A DNA stretch of 64,000 bases from Rhizobium sp. CFBP 8762 (GTDB lineage: Bacteria > Pseudomonadota > Alphaproteobacteria > Rhizobiales > Rhizobiaceae), in assembly GCF_014841565.1 (NCBI RefSeq), contig NZ_JACYUD010000003.1:186001-250000 (forward strand). The letters are read 5' to 3'. The position numbers were made by a program, and so were the translations under genes. Under the pieces are notes generated by a model that was not told where the DNA came from, did no database searches, and saw only the letters and a list, made by a program, of their open reading frames with translations. Of the stretch, positions 1 to 7,270 are shown piece by piece; within the stretch, counting starts at the first letter, position 1, and every line of letters begins with the position of its first letter.

Positions 1-225
1 CAGCAACTCGCCATGGGGCGTAAGCGAAACCGAGCGTGCATCCCGCAGGAACAGTGTCGTCTGTAACTGGTCTTCAAGACGCTTGATCTGCATTGACACA
101 GCCGATGGCGTACGCAGCACTACATCGGCAGCAAGAGTAAAATTACCGCTTTCTGCGATAGCAACGAATGTGCGCAGCACATCCATATCAAGAAGCGGAA
201 GCGCTTGCCGGATTGCTATATTCAT
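1..225 (-). CDS. LysR-type transcriptional regulator (N-terminal 75 residues only)
   Basis: The reading frame starts at ATG 225 on the minus strand and runs open off the left edge, so only the DNA-binding part is visible. The text LDMDVLRTFVAIAESGNFTL, then AADVVLRTPSAVSMQIKRLE and LFLRDARSVSLTPHGELL, is the standard LysR winged helix-turn-helix (about residues 12-70). The effector domain lies outside the window. It is divergent from two DUF1127 genes that each carry a box with LysR T-N11-A geometry, so it is the natural candidate regulator of that pair. In Brucella and Agrobacterium the LysR protein VtlR activates DUF1127 genes. Orthology to VtlR cannot be judged from this fragment. Confidence 0.9.
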   Translation of the reverse strand, partial: MNIAIRQALPLLDMDVLRTFVAIAESGNFTLAADVVLRTPSAVSMQIKRLEDQLQTTLFLRDARSVSLTPHGELL

Positions 226-266
226 CGCAACACCTTCAACAAAATTGATTTATAACACCATATCGT

Positions 267-280
267 TTCGTTTGATTGAA
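267..280 (+). promoter_or_regulatory. 14-bp box, copy 1 (TTCGTTTGATTGAA)
   Basis: The sequence TTCGTTTGATTGAA ends 43 bases before the first DUF1127 start codon and lies in the LysR/DUF1127 divergent gap. Its ends form a partial inverted repeat (TTC...GAA) and it satisfies the T-N11-A pattern of LysR sites. An identical copy precedes the second DUF1127 gene. Its role as a regulator site is inferred. Confidence 0.5.
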
Positions 281-323
281 CATTGCTCCGGGGCGATAGT
301 CAAGGTCAACGGAGGAACGACCG

Positions 324-455
324 ATGACGAAAATTATGAAATCGCTGAAGCGTTGGCTAAGGGCTCGCCATGCGGATGCCAAACGGAAACATCTGGATGC
401 CGAACTAGCCAAGCTGGCCTACGACATTCAGCAGGATATTGGCCTCAGAAAGTGA
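324..455 (+). CDS. DUF1127-like micro-protein, 43 aa
   Basis: This short ORF starts at ATG 324 behind a GGAGG ribosome site (311-315) and ends at TGA 453-455. The protein is strongly basic (KSLKRWLRARHADAKRKH) and ends in ELAKLAYDIQQDIGLRK. That matches the layout of DUF1127 domains, which have an arginine-rich helix followed by a leucine-rich stretch closing on D-I-G-L. DUF1127 proteins in rhizobia and Brucella are small, abundant, stress-linked and often RNA-associated. The function here is unknown. The neighbour at 567 is a second, longer member. Its size and weak consensus make automated calling likely to miss it. Confidence 0.7.
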   Translation: MTKIMKSLKRWLRARHADAKRKHLDAELAKLAYDIQQDIGLRK

Positions 456-486
456 TGAATTTTGGTGATGACTGATATCAAACATA

Positions 487-500
487 TTCGTTTGATTGAA
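487..500 (+). promoter_or_regulatory. 14-bp box, copy 2 (TTCGTTTGATTGAA)
   Basis: This is an exact repeat of the box at 267-280, placed 66 bases before the second DUF1127 start codon. Both copies are preceded by CATAT. Two identical copies, one ahead of each DUF1127 gene, suggest a shared activator rather than chance. Confidence 0.5.
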
Positions 501-566
501 GTATCAACCGGGGTCATGATGCCAACACAAGAGAGGTCATGAGGCCTCGCGAAAAGGAACAGATCA

Positions 567-806
567 ATGAGAGCGATAAGTCTTGAACCGTCCAGCGGAC
601 GGGCGATCCCGCACGTCCACGTCCCCCAAACGATCGTAGCGTGGCTGACTGAAACTGTGCCTGCCTGGCTGCAGAGAAGACGCGATGTACGCGAACTCGA
701 ATCTCTGCCCCACGGGGTGTTGAAGGACATCGGATACCCGGTATCCCCTGCAATTTTAAGTGCTACCGAGCATGGCAAAATCCACAATCGGGGGCTGCGG
801 CTGTAG
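567..806 (+). CDS. DUF1127 domain protein, 79 aa
   Basis: The start at ATG 567 is set by AAGGAA at 554-559. Residues 28-58 (WLTETVPAWLQRRRDVRELE, then SLPHGVLKDIGYP) are a clear DUF1127 domain, with the arginine cluster, the L-x-x-L-x-x-x-x-L spacing and a terminal K-D-I-G. The short N-terminal extension (residues 1-25) is unrelated to the domain and the C-terminal tail is polar. It is the second of two adjacent DUF1127 genes and carries its own copy of the 14-bp box. The family is known for small regulatory or RNA-turnover proteins under stress. No specific activity can be read from the sequence. Confidence 0.85.
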   Translation: MRAISLEPSSGRAIPHVHVPQTIVAWLTETVPAWLQRRRDVRELESLPHGVLKDIGYPVSPAILSATEHGKIHNRGLRL

Positions 807-978
807 CAGTTTACAGCCCCTTCATGCCCAAGCCCGGAATTGCGAATTGTAAATTTTGAAATAGCTTAAGAATTATTTGCTTGCGGTCGCGGACAATCAT
901 GTCAATGTCGCTTTCGTATAAGCGGCTGTCCTCTCCGCAACGGACAAATGGACGGTCTGCAGCGTATGGAACCCTGTC

Positions 979-1998
979 ATGAACCTGCCAATGTCCAAAA
1001 AGCGATCTATCGTTTTTTTTCTCGTGCCGAACTTTTCCATGCTGCCTTTTGCAGCCGCAATTGAAACGCTGCGGATTGCAAATCGGATGCTGGGGTATGA
1101 TGCGTATACGTGGCGTCTGTCCTCGACGGACGGCACGAAAGTGTTTGCTTCCTCCGGCATAGCAACCGAGGTCAACACCTCGCTCGCAGAGGAACGAAAG
1201 TGTCTTGGCGGCGAGAACCGCCCCTCCATGGTTCTCGTCTGTTCCGGTGTTTATGTGGAGGAGTTCAACAACAAATCGGTCAATGCCTGGCTGCGTGAGG
1301 TTTATAATCGCGGTGTCGCCGTCGGTAGTCTCTGTACCGGCGCACATGTGCTGGCGCAGGCAGGTCTTCTGTCTGGCAAGCGCTGTGCGATCCACTGGGA
1401 AAACTTGCCGGGCTTTGCAGAAGCTTTCCCGCAAGCCGATGTCTATGCCGATCTCTATGAAATCGACAGCAATATCTACACCTGCGCAGGCGGCACCGCG
1501 TCACTGGATATGATGCTGAACCTGATCGACCAGGATTTTGGTGAAAACCTCGTCAACCGTGTGTGCGAACAGGCGTTGACGGACCGCGTTCGTGGCCCCC
1601 ATGATCGCCAGCGTCTGCCTTTGAGGGCCCGTCTCGGCGTGCAGAACCCCAAAGTTCTGTCCATCATTGAACTGATGGAAGGAAGCTTGTCGGAACCGCT
1701 ATCCCTCATCGATATTGCCGATAGTGCCGGTCTCTCCCGACGGCAGATCGAGCGGTTGTTTCGCCACGAAATGGGGCGCTCGCCTGCGCGCTATTATCTG
1801 GAAATCCGTTTGGACCGGGCGCGTCATTTGCTTGTGCAATCGTCCATGCCCGTGGTTGAAGTAGCGGTCGCCTGTGGATTTGTGTCTGCGTCTCACTTTT
1901 CCAAGTGTTATCGCGAACTCTACCAGCGTTCGCCACAACAGGAGCGGGCGGAGCGCAAGCCCGCTGTGGCTGCCATGATGTCGGCGGGGATGCGTTGA
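979..1998 (+). CDS. GlxA-family (DJ-1/PfpI plus AraC) transcriptional regulator, 339 aa
   Basis: Residues 10-190 form a DJ-1/PfpI-like domain (VFFLVPNFSMLPFAAAIE; the nucleophile-elbow motif GSLCTGAHVLA with Cys119). Residues about 225-320 are a double AraC helix-turn-helix (SLIDIADSAGLSRRQIERLF, then PVVEVAVACGFVSASHFSKC). This architecture defines the GlxA group, which includes GbdR (glycine betaine/dimethylglycine catabolism), CdhR and ArgR. A dimethylglycine/sarcosine dehydrogenase-like gene lies 2.5 kb downstream on the other strand, which makes a GbdR-like role attractive but unproven. An alternative start at codon 5 (ATG 991) is possible because no strong ribosome site marks 979. Confidence 0.88.
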   Translation: MNLPMSKKRSIVFFLVPNFSMLPFAAAIETLRIANRMLGYDAYTWRLSSTDGTKVFASSGIATEVNTSLAEERKCLGGENRPSMVLVCSGVYVEEFNNKSVNAWLREVYNRGVAVGSLCTGAHVLAQAGLLSGKRCAIHWENLPGFAEAFPQADVYADLYEIDSNIYTCAGGTASLDMMLNLIDQDFGENLVNRVCEQALTDRVRGPHDRQRLPLRARLGVQNPKVLSIIELMEGSLSEPLSLIDIADSAGLSRRQIERLFRHEMGRSPARYYLEIRLDRARHLLVQSSMPVVEVAVACGFVSASHFSKCYRELYQRSPQQERAERKPAVAAMMSAGMR

Positions 1999-2020
1999 AC
2001 GACAGCTGTCGCCGATGCTA

Positions 2021-2123
2021 AAGCATTTCCAGTGAAAACGGAGTCGTTTTCACGTCTGGACAATGCGACAAATAAAGGATTTAGAGCATTTCCGGTGAAC
2101 CCGTGTTCGCCGGAAATGCTCTA
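2021..2123. repeat. Intergenic mosaic element with two hairpins (type 2)
   Basis: The gap between two convergent genes holds a small hairpin at 2032-2053 (arms GTGAAAACG/CGTTTTCAC) and a long one at 2082-2123, whose 19-base arms differ at a single wobble position. The two parts share the word AGCATTTCC(A/G)GTGAA, so the element looks built from related modules. It differs in sequence from the three RIME-like elements elsewhere in the window. It could act as a bidirectional 3' end for both genes. Confidence 0.7.
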
Positions 2124-2147
2124 ACCATCGGCGACGCTTTCAACCGA

Positions 2148-3479
2148 CTAAGCGGAACTCGCGATAGCCCGGATCAGCTGGTATTCCGACATGACCTGAT
2201 CGCGCCCGGCATGTTTGGCCATGTAGAGGAACTGGTCTGCCGCGTTCAAATAGTTATCGAAGGTCTCACCACCCTGGATGGCGGCCAACCCGATGGATAT
2301 TGTCAGAGAAATGGTTTCGCCATCTGCCTCGATAGCGGCACTTGCAATCCGCTTGCGAACCGCTTCGCAAATGCCAGTGGCCTCGCCGATATCGCAGTTG
2401 GAAAACAGGATTCCGAACTCCTCGCCGCCGAGACGGGCCAGCAAATGCGGCTTGCCGATGCAGGCCTTCAGGCAGACAGCAACGTCACGCAGGACAATAT
2501 CGCCAACCTCGTGGCCATAGGTGTCGTTCAACCGCTTGAAATGGTCGATATCTGCGATGGCGATGCACGAATTCTGACCACGCCGAACGGCGTGCTCGAT
2601 CATACGCGGCCCGTTTTCAAAGAAGTGACGACGGTTGGGCAGACTGGTGAGATAGTCCATCGATGCCAGATCTTTGAGCGCCGTCATGCGTTTTTGCAAT
2701 CGAACCAGAGCACCGACACGACTTAGGAACTCGTCGGTTATGAATGGTACACTCATGAAATCATCACCACCGGACCGCATGAAACGTGGCCCGACAGTTT
2801 TATGCGCCTGTGTCGAAAGTCCGAACAGTCGCACACTGTCCTCCCCGCAGCGTGCGTGGATCTGCTGCAAAAGCCAGAATGCGCTTTCGCCCGCAGCCCC
2901 GATGTCAACCACGGCAACGTCTATCTCCAGACCCTCATCCAGCAGGGTCAAGGCATCGGCTCCGTCCTCCGCCACCACGACCTGGCAACCATTGGCTGCC
3001 AGCAGATCATCGAGCATGTCCAGCATCTGGCCGTCCCGTGACAGAATCAGGACGCGCGCATCCATCATCGTCAACACCTGATCCACCCTCGCACACAACT
3101 CATCCAGCGCCTCCGCCCCGCATTTGGAGACGTAGCCGGCGACACGTCTCGCCAGCATCTGCTCCTCGGTTTCGTCATTGAACGCGGCTGTAAAAACAAC
3201 CGTGGCGACACCCCGCTTCTGCAGGTAGGCCAGAACTTCACCATCGGGTGCATCCGGCCCGTTGAGATCGACCACCGCCAGCGCAAACGCACGACCCTTT
3301 GTTTCAATGAGGTCCTGCACCTGCGCCAGCGACGAACAGTGCTGGATGTCGGCGCCCAGCGCCTCCCCGAGCGCCTGGGACGCGGCGGCGGTGAACGTGC
3401 TGGAATCCTCCACCAGCAAAATTTTCGTTCCCGCATGTCTGGGGGCATAACCCGTGCGTGGGCGGCCTCTGAACTTCAT
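2148..3479 (-). CDS. Diguanylate cyclase response regulator: two receiver domains plus GGDEF, 443 aa
   Basis: The start is set at ATG 3479, with AAGGAGCG just upstream; an upstream in-frame start would be unsupported. Order: receiver 1 (about 20-135, acidic pair in LLVEDSS, phospho-Asp in VVDLN, Lys in YVSK), receiver 2 (about 140-260, Asp in VVDIG but the usual K-P-F is V-P-F), then GGDEF (about 275-435) with the active motif R-L-G-G-E-E-F. This is the layout of PleD, which makes cyclic di-GMP. The inhibitory I-site RxxD that normally precedes GGEEF by five residues reads G-K-P-H here, so product inhibition is probably lost. The neighbouring double-receiver gene is a likely partner. Confidence 0.93.
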   Translation of the reverse strand: MKFRGRPRTGYAPRHAGTKILLVEDSSTFTAAASQALGEALGADIQHCSSLAQVQDLIETKGRAFALAVVDLNGPDAPDGEVLAYLQKRGVATVVFTAAFNDETEEQMLARRVAGYVSKCGAEALDELCARVDQVLTMMDARVLILSRDGQMLDMLDDLLAANGCQVVVAEDGADALTLLDEGLEIDVAVVDIGAAGESAFWLLQQIHARCGEDSVRLFGLSTQAHKTVGPRFMRSGGDDFMSVPFITDEFLSRVGALVRLQKRMTALKDLASMDYLTSLPNRRHFFENGPRMIEHAVRRGQNSCIAIADIDHFKRLNDTYGHEVGDIVLRDVAVCLKACIGKPHLLARLGGEEFGILFSNCDIGEATGICEAVRKRIASAAIEADGETISLTISIGLAAIQGGETFDNYLNAADQFLYMAKHAGRDQVMSEYQLIRAIASSA

Positions 3480-3562
3480 TGCCCGCTCCTTTATGCGTAA
3501 GCCGATAGGTTTTATTAGCACATAATAACTTAAAAAAGACTACTGAAAACCACCAGATACCA

Positions 3563-4396
3563 TCAGGCGGATACCGTTCCCTGCATCGTCAACAGTTTGA
3601 TTTTGGTGAGGGTGTCGAGGTTCTGGTTGACGCGGCAGTAGAATTCTTCGTTGATGAAGGGACGCAGCAAAAAATCGTTTCCGCCTGCTTTCAGGAACCG
3701 GGCAGACAACAGCCGGTTGGTGGACGACGACACACCGATGATGCGCAACTGATGCGGTCCATGGGTGGCGCGGATACGCCGCGTCAGCTCGAAACCATCC
3801 ATATCCGGCATGTTGTAGTCGGTAATGACCAAGCCTATATCCGGGCTGTCCTGAAGCAGGCGAAGGGCATCCAGCCCGCCTTTTGCCGCTGACGTCTGAA
3901 AATTATAGCGCTTGAGCTGCGAGGTCAGCACGGCCCGCGCTGTCGGGCTATCATCGACAATCATGACATGGTGGCGATGGTTGGTGAGAAAGCGGCAGAC
4001 GCCCTCCGCCAACAGATCGACCGCCAGAATGCTGTCCTTCGTTACATAATCGACAATGTCTCTGGCAAGCAGCGAGTTGCGCGTGTTTTCCGAGAATGTG
4101 CCGGTAAACACGATGGTTGGCACGCTCATATCCGTGAGGTAACCCAGCGCCTCGCCTTTTTCGGCCCCCGGCAGGTTGACGTTGGAAATGGCAAGGGCGG
4201 CGGGGAAGGACGCGTTTTCCACCGCGAACTGCAACTCCTCGAAATCCCGGCAGACGATAACATCGATATCGAGAAGTTCTTTGAGGCGCTGCGACACCAT
4301 GGACGCGAAGAGATTTGAGTCCTCGGCCAGTACAATGCGATAGTTCTGCAAGGATTGGCCGGAATAGTACATACCGGATACGCCAAAAAAAGACAT
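3563..4396 (-). CDS. Tandem double-receiver response regulator, 277 aa
   Basis: The protein has two receiver domains and no output domain. Receiver 1 (about 18-135) keeps the acidic pair (VLAEDSN) and Lys (YVTKDS), but its phospho-acceptor position reads S-N-V-N-L-P, with Asn in place of Asp, so it is probably a pseudo-receiver. Receiver 2 (about 140-262) has a full acidic pair (IVDDS) and phospho-Asp (ITDYNMPDMDG), with R-P-F replacing K-P-F. It lies 83 bases upstream of the GGDEF gene on the same strand, so co-transcription is plausible. It may act as a phosphate sink or adaptor for that cyclase. The start could instead be the ATG nine codons in. Confidence 0.9.
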   Translation of the reverse strand: MSFFGVSGMYYSGQSLQNYRIVLAEDSNLFASMVSQRLKELLDIDVIVCRDFEELQFAVENASFPAALAISNVNLPGAEKGEALGYLTDMSVPTIVFTGTFSENTRNSLLARDIVDYVTKDSILAVDLLAEGVCRFLTNHRHHVMIVDDSPTARAVLTSQLKRYNFQTSAAKGGLDALRLLQDSPDIGLVITDYNMPDMDGFELTRRIRATHGPHQLRIIGVSSSTNRLLSARFLKAGGNDFLLRPFINEEFYCRVNQNLDTLTKIKLLTMQGTVSA

Positions 4397-4530
4397 TCTG
4401 TGCCCAAAGATTAAAACGGATGCCCAATCTTTATAAGCAAATATTTTCTTAGCAGTTAATGCAACGAAAAAGTGAGTGGAATTGTGGACTTAAGGCATTT
4501 CTGGCATTTTACCTGCCGCGTTGAGTGAAG

Positions 4531-4553
4531 AGGTGCCGGACGAACCGGCACCT
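4531..4553 (-). terminator. Hairpin terminator after the dehydrogenase gene
   Basis: Perfect 9-bp arms (AGGTGCCGG/CCGGCACCT) with a 5-base loop start five bases past the stop codon at 4559. The following minus-strand run is only moderately U-rich, so efficiency is uncertain. Confidence 0.6.
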
Positions 4554-4558
4554 GTTTG

Positions 4559-7072
4559 TCACGCGCGCAGTGCCGTGTTCTGCGGATCGAACGGGCTTTC
4601 CTCAACCACCGTTGCTGGGAGCAACGAGCCCAGAACCTTGATCTGCATCCGCGTTCCCCCCGCGGCAAAGTCCGGGTTTACCATCGCCAGCGCAACCGTT
4701 TTGCCGATGCGATAACCGAAAGAACCGTTGGTCACTCGTCCAATGAGTGCGCCATTCAGATCGTAAATTGCCTCCGATCCTCTGGGATCGCAGTCGCGGA
4801 CATCGTCCACAATCAGCGTTACGAAATTCCAGCGCAGGCCCTTGTCCTTGTACGCCACCAGCGCATCACGGCCGATAAAATCCTTCTCAGGCTTCAGGAA
4901 GCGATCCAGTCCCGATTCGTAGGCGTTGTATTCAATCGACATTTCCCTCGGAATCAGACGGTAGGATTTTTCCACCGCCATGGCGACCATGGCGCGAATG
5001 CCGAACGGTTTCAGGCCAAACTCGGCACCCGCCTCCATGAGCCTGTCGAAAATATAGCTCTGCATTTCTATGGGGTGGTGCAGTTCCCAACCCAGCTCGC
5101 CGACAAAGTTCACGCGCAGCGCATGGGCAGACGCCGCACCGACGGAAATCTCCTTGCCCGACAACCACGGGAAATCCTTGTTCTCAAGGCTGGTGCGCGT
5201 GAGTTTTTTAAGGATATCGCGGGAACGCGGCCCCGCCAGAACCAACACGCCCAGCCGCTCCGTAATCTGCTGCAACCGGACCGAGCCATCGGCAGGGGCC
5301 AGCTTGCGCAGATAGTCGTGGTCATGGGCCTCGTAGGCACCGGCAGAAACGAGGTAGAAGCGGTCCGGTGCCCACTCGTACACGGTGAATTCTGAACGCA
5401 CACCGCCGTGTTTCGTCAGCAAGTGGCAGAGCGCCACACGTCCACGCTTCTTGGGCAGCGTGTTAGCCAGAATGGATTCCAGCCAGGCCCGCGCTCCGGG
5501 TCCAGAAATCTCCATCTTGGCAAATGCCGACATATCTAGAATACCGGCATTTGTCGTGACGTTCGTCACCTCGTTGCCGACATGTTCAAAGTAGTTGGAG
5601 CGACGGAACGACCATTTTTCCACGATACGGCCATCTTCCAGCGGGGGCGCATGGTTGTGGGCGGTCAGCACCTCCACTTCCATACCCAATTCGTCTGCTG
5701 GAACGGAGTAACCCTCTGGCGCGTACCAGTTGGGACGCTCCCAGCCATAGACGCAGCCAAACACCGCGCCAAGCTTCTTGAGACGGTCGTAAACAGGCGT
5801 GGTTTTCAGCGGACGCGCACCGGCCCGCTCCTCATCCGGGTAGTGCATGGTAAAGACGTTGGCATAGGCCTCCTCATTCTTTTCAATCAGGTAGCCCTCC
5901 TTGGCGTAGGGGCCGAAGCGGCGGGGATCAACGCCCATCATATCAACAGTCGGCTCGCCATCCACGATCCATTCCGCAAGCTGCCAGCCAGCACCACCAG
6001 CGGCGGTAATACCGAATGAGTGGCCTTCGTTCAGCCAGAAGCCCTTCAGCCCCGGCGCGGGCCCAATGATCGGGCTGCCATCCGGCGTGTAGGCGATGGC
6101 ACCGTTGTAAACCTTTTTGATGCCGACTTCGCCGAAAGCCGGTACGCGGGTGATGGCGGTTTCGATGTGCGGCATCAGGCGGTCGAGGTCCTCCTGAAAC
6201 AGCTCGTATTCGCTTTCGTCCGAAGGGCCGTCCACATAGCAGACCGGGGCTCCATGCTCGTATGGGCCAAGCAGCAAGCCGCCGTTTTCCTCGCGCATAT
6301 ACCAGGAGGAATCGGATTCGCGCAGCACGCCCATTTCCGGTAGGCCCTTGGCCTTGCGCTCCAGCACAGCCGGGTGCGGCTCGGTCACGATATATTGGTG
6401 CTCAACCGGAATGACGGGAATGTTAAGGCCCACCATGTCGCCCGTCTTGCGGGCAAAGTTCCCGGTACAGCTAATGACGTTTTCGGTGACGACATCCCCC
6501 TTATCGGTCTTCACCAGCCACGTATCATCGGCCTGCCGCTCAATGGCCAGCACCGTGGTGTTGCGATAGATGGTTGCACCAAAATCACGCGCACCTTTTG
6601 CCAAAGCCTGCGTCAAATCCGCAGGCTGGATATAGCCATCTTCCGGATGCTGAATAGCACCCAGCACACCATCGATCTCACAGAGCGGCCAGATTTCCTT
6701 CAACTGCTCCGGCGTTAGAATATTGACCGTAACGCCAAGCGTTTCGGCAACGCCGGCGTAGTACATATATTCGTCCCAACGATCTTTCGTACGGGCGATG
6801 CGGATGTTCGAGACCTTGCTAAAACCGACATTCATGCCGGTTTCCTGCTGCAACTCCTGATAAAAACGCACGGAATATTTATGGATCTGGCCGACCGAGT
6901 AACTCATATTGAACAAGGGCAAAAGGCCCGCAGCATGCCATGTAGAACCGGACGTCAGCTCCTTGCGCTCGATCAGAATGGCGTCGTCCCAGCCTTTTTT
7001 TGCCAGATGGTACAGGGTGGACACGCCGACGACACCGCCGCCAATCACCACCGCCCGTGCATGTGTCTTCAT
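4559..7072 (-). CDS. FAD-dependent dimethylglycine/sarcosine dehydrogenase-like protein, 837 aa
   Basis: Such enzymes oxidatively demethylate N-methylated glycines and pass the one-carbon unit to tetrahydrofolate. The N-terminus has the Rossmann motif VVIGGGVVGVSTLYHLAKKG (8-27) and the segment SGSTWHAAGLL, whose His46 aligns with the covalent-FAD histidine of mammalian dimethylglycine and sarcosine dehydrogenases. A DAO domain (to about 370) is followed by the FAO_M linker (YGWERPNWYAP) and a GcvT-like folate-binding C-terminal half (about 440-825). Full length for the family. A ribosome site (AGGGGAA) precedes ATG 7072. The exact substrate is not readable; the GlxA/GbdR-type regulator nearby favours the betaine-dimethylglycine-sarcosine route. 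Confidence 0.88.
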   Translation of the reverse strand: MKTHARAVVIGGGVVGVSTLYHLAKKGWDDAILIERKELTSGSTWHAAGLLPLFNMSYSVGQIHKYSVRFYQELQQETGMNVGFSKVSNIRIARTKDRWDEYMYYAGVAETLGVTVNILTPEQLKEIWPLCEIDGVLGAIQHPEDGYIQPADLTQALAKGARDFGATIYRNTTVLAIERQADDTWLVKTDKGDVVTENVISCTGNFARKTGDMVGLNIPVIPVEHQYIVTEPHPAVLERKAKGLPEMGVLRESDSSWYMREENGGLLLGPYEHGAPVCYVDGPSDESEYELFQEDLDRLMPHIETAITRVPAFGEVGIKKVYNGAIAYTPDGSPIIGPAPGLKGFWLNEGHSFGITAAGGAGWQLAEWIVDGEPTVDMMGVDPRRFGPYAKEGYLIEKNEEAYANVFTMHYPDEERAGARPLKTTPVYDRLKKLGAVFGCVYGWERPNWYAPEGYSVPADELGMEVEVLTAHNHAPPLEDGRIVEKWSFRRSNYFEHVGNEVTNVTTNAGILDMSAFAKMEISGPGARAWLESILANTLPKKRGRVALCHLLTKHGGVRSEFTVYEWAPDRFYLVSAGAYEAHDHDYLRKLAPADGSVRLQQITERLGVLVLAGPRSRDILKKLTRTSLENKDFPWLSGKEISVGAASAHALRVNFVGELGWELHHPIEMQSYIFDRLMEAGAEFGLKPFGIRAMVAMAVEKSYRLIPREMSIEYNAYESGLDRFLKPEKDFIGRDALVAYKDKGLRWNFVTLIVDDVRDCDPRGSEAIYDLNGALIGRVTNGSFGYRIGKTVALAMVNPDFAAGGTRMQIKVLGSLLPATVVEESPFDPQNTALRA

Positions 7073-7270
7073 CAGTCATTCCCCTATGAGACCGGCTTTC
7101 TCGATGGGCTACGGGAGCACACCAACTGCCATGTTCGATGCCGCTACTATGCAACCGGCACGGAACGGCTTGCCGCCTGTTTGCGACATGCCGGGTCAAG
7201 GGCGCGACCATATTTCTGAAGGCATTCACCCCTGCCCCAATCTTTCAGCAGGCAGGGCTTACGAGGACAA

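Noticed and set aside
811-1434. 207-codon minus-strand ORF over the GlxA-type regulator
   Set aside because: No recognisable domain; it overlaps the strongly supported plus-strand regulator.
7229-7257. Hairpin CCCTGCC/GGCAGGG past the MscS-type gene as a terminator
   Set aside because: The 14-15-base loop is large and no T-run follows on the minus strand.
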